A DNA stretch of 26,165 bases, taken from the NCBI GenBank assembly GCA_910588165.1, contig CAJUOR010000020.1, positions 1 through 26,165 of the forward strand, given 5' to 3'. How positions within the stretch are numbered: position 1 is the first letter of the stretch; every line of letters begins with the position of its first letter. The DNA comes from an uncultured Thomasclavelia sp. (GTDB taxonomy: Bacteria > Bacillota_I > Bacilli_A > Erysipelotrichales > Coprobacillaceae). Position numbers and translations under genes: made by a program. Under the pieces are notes generated by a model. It was given only the letters and a program-made list of their open reading frames with translations, was not told where the DNA came from and did no database searches. Shown here in pieces: positions 1 through 6,548 of the stretch.

Positions 1-587
1 ATAGTATTATAATATTTATTTTGTAATTTCTTCTGTAATTTCTGAAAGTTTCTTTGTGAAATACATCTATAAATATCAAAGATGAATAAAACTAGACACA
101 AGATAGCAAGCATCATGACAAAAGGTAGATACAATACCAACTTAAAACCTAATGACATACTTACATTTTGGTCAAAGGAAGCAAGTAACGTCAACATTTG
201 CGGTAAAATCACTTTTGAGGTTAATATGGCAAATAAAAACATGGCACAGATTAAACATAACGGATAAGTTAGACGTTTTTTTAAGATATTGATAAAACGC
301 TTCTTTGTCTTTAAAAGTGCACTTGCCCCTTGCATCGCTTCACTTAAGCTTGCAAATTTAGAAATAAAGACAAAATATTCAAGCCATAAACTATCAATTT
401 GAAAATATCGCAACGCTTCTTTTAAATCCATACCTTCTAAAAGTAATATTTTTAAATGACTGAAAGCTTTGTTTGGTTGATATGAAACTAATAAATCTAA
501 ACTTTCTAATAAAGGATAACCTTGTTCTAATAAATCTTTTAAAATATCTAAATCATCTTCAATCAAGGTAGGCTTCGACTTCTTCAT
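1..587 (-). CDS. comGB: ComGB-like type II secretion/competence pilus membrane protein, 3' end cut by window edge
   Basis: The frame starting with ATG at 587 is open through base 1, so about 195 residues are visible and the stop lies outside the window. The start is set by an AGGAG about 8 nt upstream and overlaps the end of comGA by 29 nt, a typical comGA-comGB arrangement. The visible part has an acidic/leucine-rich cytoplasmic region (about residues 1-110), then a basic stretch leading into RLTYPLCLICAMFLFAIL (first membrane segment), and a second hydrophobic stretch near residues 150-175. This layout matches the GspF/PilC/ComGB family, the polytopic platform protein that works with the ComGA ATPase to assemble the competence pseudopilus. 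Family by context and layout; residue-level conservation is modest. Confidence 0.8.
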   Translation of the reverse strand, partial: MKKSKPTLIEDDLDILKDLLEQGYPLLESLDLLVSYQPNKAFSHLKILLLEGMDLKEALRYFQIDSLWLEYFVFISKFASLSEAMQGASALLKTKKRFINILKKRLTYPLCLICAMFLFAILTSKVILPQMLTLLASFDQNVSMSLGFKLVLYLPFVMMLAILCLVLFIFDIYRCISQRNFQKLQKKLQNKYYNT

Positions 588-1530
588 AAGTAACAACTCC
601 TTGAGTAATGCTATTGTATAATACTTCGCTCATCAAAGGATAAGTGACCTTTCCACTCTCTAATAAAGTTTTTAAGTCTTGCGAAGCCGCTATTTCAAAA
701 AAGACATGGGGCTCGCTTTGCTCTTTAGAATAGACAAGTCTTTGAAAAATAATTCCTTTTAAAATTTCTTTTAAATCATCTAAATTCAAGCCTAAGTTTT
801 CTAGCCTTATCAAAGCTCCTTTGACACTATAGGTATGTAATGTTGTCAAAATCAAGTGTCCGGTTAAGGCTAAACGTAAAGCAATACTAGCACTTCTTTC
901 ATCACGTATCTCCCCAATCATCACAACATCTGGATCATGACGTAAAACTTGATTAAGAATTGCCGCAAAATCCAATTGATTTTGTTCATTGACCTGTATT
1001 TGAACAACACCTTCATGATAAATCTCAATAGGATCTTCTATTGTCATTAGACTCTTTTTATCTGTTTTGGCAATTTCATCTAAAAAAGCGTGTAATGTCG
1101 TTGATTTTCCCGAGCCGGTAGGGCCGCAAACAACGATCAATCCATTATCCTTTTTTAATAATTTAGCTAATTTGGATTTAGTTGCTTTGTCTTCTCCTAA
1201 GTTGGCAAAGGTAATTTTTTGATGGTGATTTAATAAACGTAAAACAAGATGAACATCATGTTGACTAGGTAAGTAAGATAATCTAAAATAATGTTTTTTT
1301 AAACTAAAAGCACCTGTTTGAGGCTGAAGATGATGATTTAAGTCAATATTGGCTCGATATATCAAATAAGCCATCAATTTCTGATACGGTTCTAAAGCTA
1401 ACTCTTTCAAGGGAACGATCTCCCCTTTTTTCCTCATCTCGATCAATGGTTTAAATTTTGATTTGAAATGCAAGTCCGTCGCTTTTTGCCTTAAAACTTC
1501 TGTGATTAAAAGCTCAAATTCTTTTTCCAT
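559..1530 (-). CDS. comGA: ComGA-like traffic ATPase of the competence/type IV pilus
   Basis: A 323-residue GspE/PilB/ComGA-family ATPase that would power pseudopilus assembly at the inner face of the membrane during DNA uptake. Visible motifs: Walker A GPTGSGKST (residues 136-144), Asp box TIEDPIEI (163-170), Walker B with IGEIRDERSA (205-214) and His box LTGHLILTTLHT (222-233). The zinc tetracysteine motif of some PilB proteins is absent. Length is close to that of Bacillus ComGA (about 350). The ATG is preceded by a strong GGGGGAG. It is the first gene of the comG operon, with comGB overlapping its 3' end, and it sits behind the terminator of the MBL-fold gene, so it should have its own promoter in 1531-1590. 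I found no convincing vegetative promoter there, which would fit activator-dependent expression. Confidence 0.92.
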   Translation of the reverse strand: MEKEFELLITEVLRQKATDLHFKSKFKPLIEMRKKGEIVPLKELALEPYQKLMAYLIYRANIDLNHHLQPQTGAFSLKKHYFRLSYLPSQHDVHLVLRLLNHHQKITFANLGEDKATKSKLAKLLKKDNGLIVVCGPTGSGKSTTLHAFLDEIAKTDKKSLMTIEDPIEIYHEGVVQIQVNEQNQLDFAAILNQVLRHDPDVVMIGEIRDERSASIALRLALTGHLILTTLHTYSVKGALIRLENLGLNLDDLKEILKGIIFQRLVYSKEQSEPHVFFEIAASQDLKTLLESGKVTYPLMSEVLYNSITQGVVTYEEVEAYLD

Positions 1531-1583
1531 CTGGCTCCCCCTTTCATATCTATTCTATCTGTTTAAAGCACTATAGACTTTAA

Positions 1584-1617
1584 GAAAAATAAAAAACTGT
1601 TTCAATTAGAAACAGTT
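1584..1617 (-). terminator. Rho-independent terminator of the MBL-fold hydrolase gene
   Basis: Perfect 9-bp inverted repeat AACTGTTTC / GAAACAGTT (1595-1603 and 1609-1617) with a 5-nt loop, followed on the minus strand by TTTTATTTTTC. It overlaps the last bases of the upstream gene. Confidence 0.85.
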
Positions 1618-2242
1618 ATCTTAAAAATGGATTTGTCTTTAATTCTTGTTCGATACTAGAGGCTTCACCATGCCCTGGATATAATTTATAAGTTACATCT
1701 AAGGACTTAATTTTTAGCAGACTCTCCTTTGTATCGGCATGACTTCCTAGTGGTAAATCATATCTACCAATTGAACCGGCAAACAAAACATCTCCGGAAA
1801 ATAGGCAACGTTCCTCTTCAAAGGCATACATACAAGAACCCGGTGTGTGCCCCGGAAAATGCAAGCAAACGATTTTTTGATCTAAGGCAAAAATACAATC
1901 CTGATTTTTTAATTTTATGACTTCATCTTTGTAGATAAACGGGACTTGGAGCATACCGCTTGATAAATTCAATCGTGCATCTAGCAAAAACGGATAATCC
2001 TCCTCATGAATATAGACTTTAGCATTTGGATAGTGCATATGTAATCCATGTAAAGCCGAAATATGATCAATATGCCCATGGGTTAAAAAAATCGCTTCTA
2101 CTTCTAATTCATGCTGTTTCAAAAAACGTTCAATTTTGGATAGCTCATCGCCCGGATCAATCACTAAAGCTTTTTTGTTGTCTAAATTATAATAAATATA
2201 ACAATTACTTTGAAAACTTCCTACAGTTAATTTCTTTAACAT
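1616..2242 (-). CDS. MBL-fold metallo-hydrolase (YqgX/glyoxalase II-like)
   Basis: A 208-residue metallo-beta-lactamase-fold protein. Metal ligands are visible: THGHIDH (H55, H57, D59, H60), PGHTPG (H132), SGDVLF (D151) and PGHGE (H191). This is the binuclear site of the glyoxalase II-like group that includes Bacillus YqgX. The shape is that of the compact stand-alone domain without the C-terminal helical domain of classical GloB. The natural substrate is uncertain; hydrolysis of S-lactoyl-bacillithiol-type thioesters has been suggested for such proteins. A clear GGAGG precedes the ATG. It lies between rpmG and comGA, both on the same strand, but a hairpin on each side suggests it is transcribed alone. 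Confidence 0.85.
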   Translation of the reverse strand: MLKKLTVGSFQSNCYIYYNLDNKKALVIDPGDELSKIERFLKQHELEVEAIFLTHGHIDHISALHGLHMHYPNAKVYIHEEDYPFLLDARLNLSSGMLQVPFIYKDEVIKLKNQDCIFALDQKIVCLHFPGHTPGSCMYAFEEERCLFSGDVLFAGSIGRYDLPLGSHADTKESLLKIKSLDVTYKLYPGHGEASSIEQELKTNPFLR

Positions 2243-2309
2243 GATTTACCTCCTTTTAAACTTCATTTCTTTATATTGCTTAGATAACGGCGTTATACCC
2301 CTCTGATAA

Positions 2310-2331
2310 TAAAAAAAAGCCACAGGTGGCT
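2310..2331 (-). terminator. Terminator of rpmG, probably active in both directions
   Basis: Inverted repeat AGCCAC / GTGGCT (2318-2323 and 2326-2331) with T-runs on both sides. On the minus strand the hairpin begins in the rpmG stop codon and is followed by eight Ts. Confidence 0.8.
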
Positions 2332-2479
2332 ATTTTTTTTCTTTATGAACTGTCTTTTTATTACATCTTGGACAGAATTTGTTGACTTCCATTCTATCTG
2401 GGTGTTTTCTCTTATTCTTAGTGCCGATGTAGTTTTCTTCACCGCATACAGTACATTTAAAAATAATGTTATCTCTCAT
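2330..2479 (-). CDS. rpmG: 50S ribosomal protein L33
   Basis: A 49-residue L33 of the large ribosomal subunit. The frame extends upstream to 2527, but the true start is MRDNIIFKC at 2479, because GGAGG lies 7 nt before that ATG and L33 proteins begin this way. It is the zinc-ribbon (C+) paralogue type: CTVC at residues 9-12 and CPRC at 36-39, with the family signature NYIGTKNKRKHPDRMEVNKF between them. Bacillota often hold several L33 genes, with zinc-free copies switched on under zinc limitation; only this one is visible here. It appears monocistronic, with a hairpin terminator in its stop codon. Confidence 0.95.
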   Translation of the reverse strand: MRDNIIFKCTVCGEENYIGTKNKRKHPDRMEVNKFCPRCNKKTVHKEKK

Positions 2480-2575
2480 TGTTGCACCTCCAAGTCCCTC
2501 TTTTTTGTACGCAAAATATAATAGCACAATTCTAACATAATTTCTAGTGTTTTTTTAAGATATAAGCTAAATTAT

Positions 2576-2604
2576 CAAAAAAACCGGTCAAATAAGACCG
2601 GCTT
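2576..2604 (-). terminator. Terminator closing the dipicolinate operon and its last small gene
   Basis: Inverted repeat CCGGTC / GACCGG (2584-2589 and 2596-2601), extended by A-T pairs, followed by seven Ts on the minus strand. It sits just after the stop codon of the 56-residue gene. I see no hairpin between dapA and that gene, so this is the first terminator for the whole operon. Confidence 0.8.
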
Positions 2605-2612
2605 AATATCTT

Positions 2613-2783
2613 TTATTCACTTTCGCTTTCTAATAAAGTTCCTATTTGATATTCATGAAGTTTACTTGTATAGTCATCTCTTTGAGAAATCAAGATATAA
2701 CCCAAGCGTATAAGCACACAAGAAAAGGCCAATGTCAATCCAAACATCAATATATAAATGGTCTTCAAGTATCTTTTTTTCAT
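2613..2783 (-). CDS. 56-residue single-pass membrane protein, unknown function
   Basis: ATG at 2783 with a purine-rich AGGAAGTGAGAAG upstream; 56 codons and a TAA. The layout is a basic start (MKKRYLK), one hydrophobic segment at about residues 8-33 containing a Cys, then a short charged tail ending LLESESE. I do not recognise a family. The pattern hydrophobic segment, then RLGYILISQRDDY, resembles the anchor just after the membrane segment of class B PBPs (RL..LQ....Y), so it may be a relic or mimic of a PBP anchor; this is weak. It lies 37 nt behind dapA on the same strand with a terminator immediately after it, so it is probably the last gene of the dipicolinate operon. A TATAAT at 2806-2811 could also give it its own transcript, though no good -35 is seen. 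Confidence 0.6.
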   Translation of the reverse strand: MKKRYLKTIYILMFGLTLAFSCVLIRLGYILISQRDDYTSKLHEYQIGTLLESESE

Positions 2784-2820
2784 ATCTTCTCACTTCCTGA
2801 ATACCATTATACACTATTTA

Positions 2821-3693
2821 TCAGTGAAAGACATCATTTTCCAATAAAAGATCTAATATCTCTTGATTTTCTTGACTTAATGGGACAAGTGGTAATCTTA
2901 AAACATTTTGAATCAAGCCTTGTTTAGACAATAAATACTTCACAGGTGATGGACTGGATTCAATGAAACAGTATTTAGCAATCATCTTAATATAATCATC
3001 TAATGGCTCTAAATTAGGCAATAAATCAAAATGTTCAACCATTTGCATAATTGAATGTGGGATAAGATGACTGACAACTGAAATTACACCATCTGCTCCA
3101 TGATACAAGCTTTCATATAAGGCGTGATCATCACCGGCAAATAAAATAGCTTCAGGCACCATTTGCTTAACAATGGTTAGTGTTTCTAAACGATCTGAAG
3201 CGTGTTTTAAGCCGACAATATGTTTAGAATCCACCAATAAAGATACAATCGTAATAGGCTCTATTTCTATTCCACAACGCTTAGGGACATTGTATAGAAT
3301 CATAGGTTTAACTGTCGCTTGGTCAAGTGCCATAAAGTGTTCGTATAAACCTTTTTGACTAGGTCTATTATAATAAGGTGCAACGCATAAGTAGGCATCA
3401 ATTTCTTCCATAGCATTAAATGCCTCTATTTCGGCAAGTGATTTCTTGGTATCATTGCCACCTACGCCTAACATAATTGAAATATCCCGATATAAGCTTT
3501 TAGCCAACATCACCAAGGATTTCTTTTCTTCAAAGTTTAAGACAGGTGATTCACCGGTTGTTCCCGAAATTAAAAAACCACGAATTCCCGCCTCATATTG
3601 TTTTTTCAGCAACTTTGTAAAGGCGGTATAGTCAATTTGTTCATCTTGGTCAAAAGGTGTAATCAATGCTGTATAAATATTAACTAAATTCAT
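2821..3693 (-). CDS. dapA: 4-hydroxy-tetrahydrodipicolinate synthase
   Basis: A 290-residue TIM-barrel enzyme that condenses pyruvate with aspartate semialdehyde to 4-hydroxy-tetrahydrodipicolinate, the branch point to lysine/DAP and to spore dipicolinic acid. Key residues are visible: GTTGE (44-48), the Tyr of ILYNVP (Y134) and the Schiff-base Lys in GLKHASD (K163). R139, in VPKRCG, fits the carboxylate-binding position. The ATG at 3693 has GGAGGAG directly upstream inside the 3' end of the aspartokinase gene, with a 14-nt overlap. Being fourth in the dpaA-dpaB-aspartokinase-dapA cluster, it most likely feeds DpaAB in the mother cell during sporulation. It may be a dedicated paralogue rather than the only DapA of the cell. 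Confidence 0.95.
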   Translation of the reverse strand: MNLVNIYTALITPFDQDEQIDYTAFTKLLKKQYEAGIRGFLISGTTGESPVLNFEEKKSLVMLAKSLYRDISIMLGVGGNDTKKSLAEIEAFNAMEEIDAYLCVAPYYNRPSQKGLYEHFMALDQATVKPMILYNVPKRCGIEIEPITIVSLLVDSKHIVGLKHASDRLETLTIVKQMVPEAILFAGDDHALYESLYHGADGVISVVSHLIPHSIMQMVEHFDLLPNLEPLDDYIKMIAKYCFIESSPSPVKYLLSKQGLIQNVLRLPLVPLSQENQEILDLLLENDVFH

Positions 3694-4774
3694 TTTTCTC
3701 CTCCAATATTAAAGCATCATGCCATAAGTTCAATATATTTTTGGTATCTTTTTCTAATATAAAGAACGTGTTTCGATCATTGCTTGCGACAATAAACGGC
3801 ACACTGCTTATTTTGCTGATTTCCATACTTAAATCATTCTCAAAACCTACAAAATGCAACATTGTATATTCGCCTAGCAACGAGTAGTCAGTTTTAAGAT
3901 TTTCCAATTCTTTTTTTTCAAACATATAATGATCATTAGCTAAAGTAAAGCTACTTTTTTTAATATCATCAATATTTAATAATTTTTCAAATCGCACTTC
4001 ACAATAGCCTTTCGCATAACATAAACATTTTTTCTTCTGAGCTTTTTCATGAATAATCGTATGCAAAGAATCCACAAAAGTTGATTTTAAAATCAAGTCA
4101 ATATGGTATTTTTTCGCATACATCACGGCATCTTCATTGATGACATTGGCTTTATAACGAGCGATTTCCTCGGCTTGTTCATAAGAGATTTCATCTAATA
4201 AAACCACGTTATCAACAAGTTTAGGATCAGCTGTATAAATACCGGAAACATCAGAATAGATGGTCGCTTCTTTAAGCTGCAAAGCCCGAGATAAGATCAC
4301 AGCCGAATAGTCACTGCCACCTTTACCTAAAGTCGTAATTTCTTTCTCTTTACTTAAACCTTGAAATCCCGGAACGACGACAACCCGATAATGTTTTAGT
4401 GCTTTATACAAATCGTCTGTTTTCACAAATTCAACACTTGCTCGACCATAACAGTCATCAGTCATAATCCCGGCTTTTTGAATCGACAATGAGGTTGCCT
4501 GCACATTTTCGGCTAATAATTCATCGCATAGAACGATACTGCTAATGATTTCGCCAATAGATAAAAGGCGATCTTGTTCTTTTTTAGAAACAAAATTATG
4601 AATCAAAGAAGCTAGTGTATCGGTTGCGTAAGCATCATTATATCTTCCCATCGCCGAAACAATGACCACAACCCGATGATGTTGACTGTGTTTTTTGATT
4701 AAGGTAATTGCTTTTTGTCTAGCCTCTCGATTTTTTAAAGATGTTCCGCCAAATTTAATCACTTCAATTTTCAT
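3680..4774 (-). CDS. Aspartokinase with a degenerate regulatory region
   Basis: Catalyses ATP-dependent phosphorylation of aspartate, the first step towards aspartate semialdehyde. The kinase half is clear: KFGGTS (7-12), SIGEIIS (72-78), TTLGKGGSDYSAV (147-159) and YSDVSGIYTADPK (173-185). The protein has 364 residues against about 400 or more for Bacillus DapG/LysC. The region after about residue 240, where two ACT domains normally bind lysine or DAP, lacks the usual ACT signatures (no recognisable GVA or NI..I pattern), so feedback control may be lost or changed. The ATG lies inside the end of dpaB (11-nt overlap) and I see no Shine-Dalgarno sequence, which suggests translational coupling. 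Position matches B. subtilis dapG, but asd is missing between dpaB and this gene. Confidence 0.9.
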   Translation of the reverse strand: MKIEVIKFGGTSLKNREARQKAITLIKKHSQHHRVVVIVSAMGRYNDAYATDTLASLIHNFVSKKEQDRLLSIGEIISSIVLCDELLAENVQATSLSIQKAGIMTDDCYGRASVEFVKTDDLYKALKHYRVVVVPGFQGLSKEKEITTLGKGGSDYSAVILSRALQLKEATIYSDVSGIYTADPKLVDNVVLLDEISYEQAEEIARYKANVINEDAVMYAKKYHIDLILKSTFVDSLHTIIHEKAQKKKCLCYAKGYCEVRFEKLLNIDDIKKSSFTLANDHYMFEKKELENLKTDYSLLGEYTMLHFVGFENDLSMEISKISSVPFIVASNDRNTFFILEKDTKNILNLWHDALILEEKNEFS

Positions 4775-5354
4775 CGTAAGTCACAACCATAGGTTGAATC
4801 TGTTGCCCATTTAACGCTAATTTCATCGTTTCTAAGACTTGATGATGGTCGCTGACCATACTTTTAGGTTTTTGAATAACATCATCTTGTCCAAATGGCA
4901 CAAAATAAAAACCTTTTGTATTGATTAACTGCATAATATTTTTACCGCTGTTGCCTAAAGCATCGTTCGTATAAAACGAAATGACTACCGGTTTTTGATT
5001 GCGTAATGTTGCTTTAGTAGACATGATAACAGCATTATCGCAAATACCATGAGCTATTTTAGCTAAAGCATTAGCACTTGCCGGCATAATTAACATTAAA
5101 TCCAATGGAATTTTAGGACCAAACAATTCAGCCTCGACAATACTTGTAACGATTGGGTGTGTGGTATATGTCTTTAAAACTTCTTGAAGTTTATCCTTTT
5201 GAAAGAAACGTGTACTTAGCGTTTCAACTTCAGGCGTTAAAATAATATAAATATCTGCCCCTGTCTTTTTCAATTCGTCCAAAACCTCAATCAATTTACT
5301 TAGTGAACAAAAGGAACCACAAACCCCAACACCGATTTTTAAATTTTTAAACAT
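4764..5354 (-). CDS. dpaB: Dipicolinate synthase subunit B
   Basis: A 196-residue protein of the SpoVFB/DpaB group, which belongs to the flavoprotein (HFCD) superfamily. With DpaA it converts (dihydro)dipicolinate to dipicolinic acid in the mother cell. Visible are the N-terminal Rossmann-like GVGVCGSFCSLSKLIEVLDE, the central LMLIMPASANALAKIAHGICDNAV (written here across two strand-loop elements) and PVVISFYTNDALG. It overlaps dpaA by 8 nt, and AGGGAGG upstream of the ATG lies within the end of dpaA. Length matches the family (about 200). Confidence 0.93.
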   Translation of the reverse strand: MFKNLKIGVGVCGSFCSLSKLIEVLDELKKTGADIYIILTPEVETLSTRFFQKDKLQEVLKTYTTHPIVTSIVEAELFGPKIPLDLMLIMPASANALAKIAHGICDNAVIMSTKATLRNQKPVVISFYTNDALGNSGKNIMQLINTKGFYFVPFGQDDVIQKPKSMVSDHHQVLETMKLALNGQQIQPMVVTYDEN

Positions 5355-6138
5355 TTCTTCCCTCCGTTATCGCATAAAATAAGAGTTTGGCTGCATCTTG
5401 ATAAGCATACTTACCAGGCAGCCCGGGAAGAATATGCGCATCTACCTGACACTCTAGCGCTTCATCAATATCGAAACTATAAGGAAATGAAGATACATCT
5501 AAAAAAATACTATCCGACTTTATTTTCTTTAGCTCGGCTTTACCAAAAAGACGACACGGGACTGTGTTAATTAAAATATCACTATCAAAATAATCGGTTT
5601 GCTCAAAACGATATGGTGTTCCAAAACGTTTGATTTGTTGATCATATTTTGGATTTCGTAAAACAACTTTTATGCTTTTGACAAATGGCTGTAGATATTT
5701 GATCAAAGACTTTGCCAAATGTCCATATCCCATGATTGTCAAAGTGCTGCCTTTTAATTTCCGTGCTCTTTTTGAAATCAAATAAGCCATCACTGCCTCA
5801 CTTGTTAAATCGGCATTGCCTAATACTACTTGCTCATCTTTTTCAAATGCCTGATATATCAAGTGATGTTTTTGTGCTATCTGCTGTAAATAGGGACTAT
5901 CAACAAAGCTATAAATTTGACAGCCTTTTTGAAGAGATTCAAAAAAGTTATCGGCTAATAATCTAGTTTGACTATTCTCTTTGTAGTGGCCCATTTCATC
6001 TGGTCCTTTCAATCCAAAAACAATATAATCTAGTTTTTCATAATGGAGCAATGAGGGCTCTACTATATCCCCGGCTTCTTCTAAAAGCTTTTTCAAATAG
6101 ACAAAACGTTTGTCATCTTCAACTATAAATCCTCGCAC
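5347..6138 (-). CDS. dpaA: Dipicolinate synthase subunit A
   Basis: A 263-residue SpoVFA/DpaA protein, a little shorter than the B. subtilis protein (about 297). It is an NAD(P)-binding dehydrogenase-like subunit: the Rossmann glycine motif is GSTLTIMGYGHLAKSL around residues 130-145, and the C-terminal LPGLPGKYAYQDAAKLL is typical of the family. With DpaB it makes dipicolinic acid, the calcium chelator of the spore core. The start is GTG at 6138, chosen because AAGGAGG sits 7 nt upstream; an ATG 4 nt earlier is out of frame. It is the first gene of the operon, and a sigma-K-like promoter lies 21 nt upstream. Confidence 0.93.
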   Translation of the reverse strand: MRGFIVEDDKRFVYLKKLLEEAGDIVEPSLLHYEKLDYIVFGLKGPDEMGHYKENSQTRLLADNFFESLQKGCQIYSFVDSPYLQQIAQKHHLIYQAFEKDEQVVLGNADLTSEAVMAYLISKRARKLKGSTLTIMGYGHLAKSLIKYLQPFVKSIKVVLRNPKYDQQIKRFGTPYRFEQTDYFDSDILINTVPCRLFGKAELKKIKSDSIFLDVSSFPYSFDIDEALECQVDAHILPGLPGKYAYQDAAKLLFYAITEGRNV

Positions 6139-6158
6139 ACATATTCCTCCTTCAATAC

Positions 6159-6185
6159 TAGATTATGCCTGACTAACCAAATTGT
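6159..6185 (-). promoter_or_regulatory. Sigma-K-like promoter of the dipicolinate operon
   Basis: On the minus strand AC (6185-6184), 16 nt, then CATAATCTA (6167-6159). This matches the mother-cell sigma-K consensus AC-N16-CATAnnnTA fully. It lies between the spoVS terminator and the dpaA ribosome binding site, where the sigma-K promoter of the spoVF operon is expected from Bacillus. Confidence 0.65.
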
Positions 6186-6188
6186 CCC

Positions 6189-6221
6189 TAAAAAAAGAAT
6201 CTGAAATAACCTTCAGACTCT
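6189..6221 (-). terminator. Terminator of spoVS
   Basis: Ten-bp inverted repeat AGAATCTGAA / TTCAGACTCT (6196-6205 and 6212-6221, one G-T pair) with a 6-nt loop, followed on the minus strand by TTTTTTTAGG. Confidence 0.85.
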
Positions 6222-6224
6222 CAC

Positions 6225-6485
6225 TTACTTTTCGTAAACGTCTAAACGTAAAGCCGTACGATTTTCATTGTCTATTTCCACATCATAGAATGATGGAATG
6301 ACATAGATATCTTTCCCTGATGGCGCCATATAGCCTCTAGCTATCGCAACAGCTTTAATCGCTTGATTTAAGGCAGCTGCTCCTATAACTTGAATTTTTA
6401 CGTGTTTTACATCTTTCATCATATTGGCTAAGGCACCTGCCACAAGACTTGGTTTAGATGTTGAAGATACTTTTAATATTTCCAT
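6225..6485 (-). CDS. spoVS: Stage V sporulation protein S
   Basis: An 86-residue SpoVS, an Alba-fold-like small protein needed for progress of sporulation beyond stage V and affecting septation in Bacillus. The sequence is close to the highly conserved family: MEILKVSSTSKPSLVAGALA at the start, then QVIGAAALNQAIKAVAIARG and a C-terminal LRLDVYEK. ATG at 6485 with AAGGAGAA upstream. It follows ymdB, as in Bacillus (rny-ymdB-spoVS), but a strong hairpin separates the two and ends only about 20 nt before this start, leaving no room for a separate promoter downstream of the hairpin. Confidence 0.97.
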   Translation of the reverse strand: MEILKVSSTSKPSLVAGALANMMKDVKHVKIQVIGAAALNQAIKAVAIARGYMAPSGKDIYVIPSFYDVEIDNENRTALRLDVYEK

Positions 6486-6505
6486 TGGTTCTCCTTCCTT
6501 TCTGT

Positions 6506-6544
6506 AAAATAAAAACCTTCTATCACACTATATGATAGAAGGTT
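6506..6544 (-). terminator. Strong terminator between ymdB and spoVS
   Basis: Perfect 12-bp inverted repeat AACCTTCTATCA / TGATAGAAGGTT (6514-6525 and 6533-6544), 7-nt loop, followed on the minus strand by TTTTTATTTT. It lies in the spoVS leader, between the ymdB stop and the spoVS ribosome binding site. Confidence 0.9.
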
Positions 6545-6548
6545 AAAA

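Noticed and set aside
82..267. Plus-strand open frame of 61 codons at the left edge
   Set aside because: It is antisense to comGB, whose minus-strand frame is open from 587 to base 1 and has membrane segments and a ribosome binding site.
3694..6224. Possible lysine riboswitch for the aspartokinase and dapA genes
   Set aside because: The genes overlap or abut within the operon, and the 86-nt leader of dpaA is too short and lacks the lysine element; a sigma-K-like promoter explains it better.
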